Position numbers and translations under genes: made by a program. A DNA stretch of 6,578 nucleotides from an archaeon (GTDB lineage: Archaea > Iainarchaeota > Iainarchaeia > Iainarchaeales > Iainarchaeaceae): assembly GCA_024653865.1 (NCBI GenBank), contig JANLHD010000173.1, forward strand, positions 1 to 6,578, written 5' to 3'. This document shows positions 5,346 to 6,578 of this stretch, in pieces. The notes below the pieces were generated by a model. It was given only the letters and a program-made list of their open reading frames with translations. It did no database searches and was not told where the DNA came from. The number at the start of each line of letters is the position of its first letter. The stretch's first letter is position 1.

Positions 5346-6293
5346 GGGTTTTGCAAAACTCCCTTTTCCGTATTTTTTTATGAAAGCCCCAATTTTTTGG
5401 GGGGAGAGCAAAACGTTTTTTGTGCCCAGCTCGAGTATCACAGAATTTGCGTTCGCCGTTCCCCACAGTAGAGCATCTGGCATGCTTTTGCCCTTGATTA
5501 TTGCCGATACAAAACCCGACCCGAATGCGTCCCCCGCGCCGGTTGCATCAACCGGGGTTACCTTAAAGCTCGGGACCGAATAAATGAGCTCTCCGTTTGT
5601 TGCGTGGCTGCCGTGGGCGCCTTCCGTGATGACGACGTTGTTTGCAAGCGCCAGCAGGTGCTTTAGGTTCCTGTGGATGTCCCCCGAGCCCGTGAGTTTT
5701 ATCGCCTCCTCCTTGTTCAAAAGCAGCACTTCGAGGCGCCCGAAAATTTCTTGTATCCGCCCCTTTCCGAGGGCGAGTTCGGCCTGGCCCGGGTTGAATG
5801 CTATTTTCATTTTGCTTTTTTTTGCGTGGCTCGCGAGCTTTTTTAGCAGGGGAATGTTTCCGTGGAGCGAGGAGATGTAGAGCCATTTGGAATTGAGTTT
5901 TTTTGTGTCAAGGGTTTTTCCAAGGCTTGCCGCCATTTTCATGTAGCAAAGGACAACGCGGTCCCTGCCAAAGCCGGTCAAAATTACGGAGTAACTGGTT
6001 TTTTTCCCTTTCTTTATTTCCGCCAGTGAGGTTGATACTCCCTCTTCGCGAAGGTTTTGGAGGACGCTTTTTCCGGATTCGTCGTCGCCAATTGCGCATA
6101 GCGCCGCTGCCTTGAACCCCATTCTTGCAAAGGCAACGGATGTATTGGTTGCCCCGCCGCCGGTGAAGTAGTTCATCTCGTTTATTTCGACCTTTGTGCC
6201 GGGGACGAACACGAATCGCTCGCCCAAATATTTGGGGGGGATGTGGACAAATACGTCCTCGGTTGCGGAGCCAACGGAAATTATGTCAAACAT
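5334..6293 (-). CDS. PfkB-family (ribokinase-like) sugar or nucleoside kinase
   Basis: A 319-aa cytoplasmic kinase of full family length that transfers a phosphate to a sugar, nucleoside or related alcohol. The N-terminus (MFDIISVGSATEDVFV) gives the first beta strand, with D13 where ribokinases contact substrate. GGGATNTSVAFARMG (45-59) is the first PfkB signature and substrate loop. NKEE (193-196) is the NxxE metal/phosphate motif. DATGAGDAFGSGF (249-261) is the second signature, with the anion hole and catalytic base D255. The NPGQ motif (167-170) and GRDRVVL (109-115) are of the type seen in archaeal and CPR/DPANN PfkB proteins. Substrate specificity (ribose, fructose phosphate, adenosine and so on) cannot be read from sequence alone. 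ATG 6293 is well supported by a TATA-like box 26-27 nt upstream. The 3' end overlaps the convergent transglutaminase-like gene by 12 bp. Confidence 0.95.
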   Translation of the reverse strand: MFDIISVGSATEDVFVHIPPKYLGERFVFVPGTKVEINEMNYFTGGGATNTSVAFARMGFKAAALCAIGDDESGKSVLQNLREEGVSTSLAEIKKGKKTSYSVILTGFGRDRVVLCYMKMAASLGKTLDTKKLNSKWLYISSLHGNIPLLKKLASHAKKSKMKIAFNPGQAELALGKGRIQEIFGRLEVLLLNKEEAIKLTGSGDIHRNLKHLLALANNVVITEGAHGSHATNGELIYSVPSFKVTPVDATGAGDAFGSGFVSAIIKGKSMPDALLWGTANANSVILELGTKNVLLSPQKIGAFIKKYGKGSFAKPSKL

Positions 6294-6315
6294 TTAGTAC
6301 ATTACCGTTTAGTTG

Positions 6316-6323
6316 AATATTAA
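6316..6323 (-). promoter_or_regulatory. TATA box of the PfkB kinase gene (leaderless)
   Basis: TTAATATT on the minus strand is centred 26-27 nt before the A of ATG 6293, the TATA-to-transcription-start distance expected in archaea. Transcription would begin at or next to the start codon. No SD motif is present between box and ATG, as expected for a leaderless mRNA. Confidence 0.6.
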
Positions 6324-6330
6324 GATTGCG

Positions 6331-6345
6331 CTGCGGTTGCCGCAG
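6331..6345. repeat. GC-rich perfect hairpin between the small gene and the kinase promoter
   Basis: CTGCGG-TTG-CCGCAG is a perfect 6-bp inverted repeat with a 3-nt loop. It starts 1 nt past the stop of the upstream small gene and ends shortly before the kinase TATA box. It could be a transcript 3'-end hairpin or a regulator site. The following T content on the minus strand is modest, so it is not a convincing intrinsic terminator. Confidence 0.35.
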
Positions 6346-6346
6346 A

Positions 6347-6574
6347 TTACTTTCCGCGGTGCTTCGGGGGTTCCTTTCGCCTGATGCGCGCCTGGCGCAA
6401 GTTGGTTAATTGCTCACGCAACATTGCTTCTGTGTTTGCCATCCTATTGGATGTTTGAATATTCTGCAATTTCTCGGCCCTTGTCTTGGATGGCGTATTT
6501 AACAAAATCGCCCTGCGTTTCACCAATTTTTTTAGTGCATCTTCACGCGCCTGTATTTCCTCATCAATGCCCAT
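6347..6574 (-). CDS. Small charged helical (coiled-coil-like) protein, unknown function
   Basis: A 75-aa protein from ATG 6574, four bases from the window edge, so its promoter and any ribosome site are not visible. Nearly the whole chain is predicted helical and rich in Glu, Lys, Arg, Gln and Leu. Residues about 3-27 (EEIQAREDALKKLVKRRAIL) and 46-64 (TEAMLREQLTNLRQARIRRK) have leucine/alanine spacing suggestive of two helices of a coiled-coil hairpin. The tail RRKEPPKHRGK is strongly basic, which could contact nucleic acid or acidic partners (inference). There is no signal peptide, membrane segment or cysteine. I recognise no family. It reads in the same direction as the downstream kinase, but a 53-nt gap holding a hairpin and a TATA box suggests separate transcription. 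The length and absence of a clear homologue in memory keep confidence moderate. Confidence 0.6.
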   Translation of the reverse strand: MGIDEEIQAREDALKKLVKRRAILLNTPSKTRAEKLQNIQTSNRMANTEAMLREQLTNLRQARIRRKEPPKHRGK

Positions 6575-6578
6575 GCAA

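Noticed and set aside
5053..5583. 176-codon plus-strand frame over the transglutaminase/kinase junction
   Set aside because: Out of frame with the first gene and antisense to the PfkB signature region of the second; no motif.

Overview
The window looks archaeal, probably from a DPANN-type lineage such as Iainarchaeota/Diapherotrites or Micrarchaeota; the exact lineage is a guess. Three things point that way. Consecutive genes carry archaeal class III (type IV pilin-like) signal peptides, one with the textbook QVSIEY core. TATA-box promoters sit about 22-27 bp upstream of start codons, as for leaderless archaeal transcripts. Internal genes of the operon instead have GGAGG/GGTGAT ribosome-binding sites. 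No RNA genes, mobile elements or CRISPR arrays are visible.

Left and centre (1-4340, minus strand): an operon of five overlapping genes read right to left. The order is a canonical class III-signal pilin (148 aa), a second small pilin-like protein (121 aa), a pilin-like protein (166 aa), a very large surface protein (about 915 aa), and a membrane-anchored protein that runs off the left edge. All five begin with one hydrophobic helix in a prepilin-like setting. The large protein is the centrepiece: a von Willebrand factor A (vWA) domain whose metal-site loop is interrupted, just after DRSGSM, by a LVIVD-type beta-propeller of about seven blades. The vWA fold resumes afterwards with its Thr and Asp metal-site motifs intact. 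A vWA plus propeller protein encoded among small pilin-like genes recalls the bacterial PilY1/minor-pilin tip complex, so an archaeal pilus-tip or surface adhesin assembly is a reasonable hypothesis.

Divergent spacer (4341-4526): it holds the putative promoters of the pilin operon (minus) and of the next gene (plus), with A/T tracts and a small inverted repeat between them.

Right (4527-6578): a plus-strand transglutaminase-like protein whose expected catalytic Cys is Asp (GDDEDQA in place of GDCEDQA), so probably a pseudoenzyme or a repurposed fold. It converges on, and overlaps by 12 bp, a minus-strand PfkB-family sugar/nucleoside kinase with a well-placed leaderless promoter. Upstream of the kinase, on the same strand, lies a small highly charged helical protein of unknown function. 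These three genes show no clear functional tie to the pilin operon.
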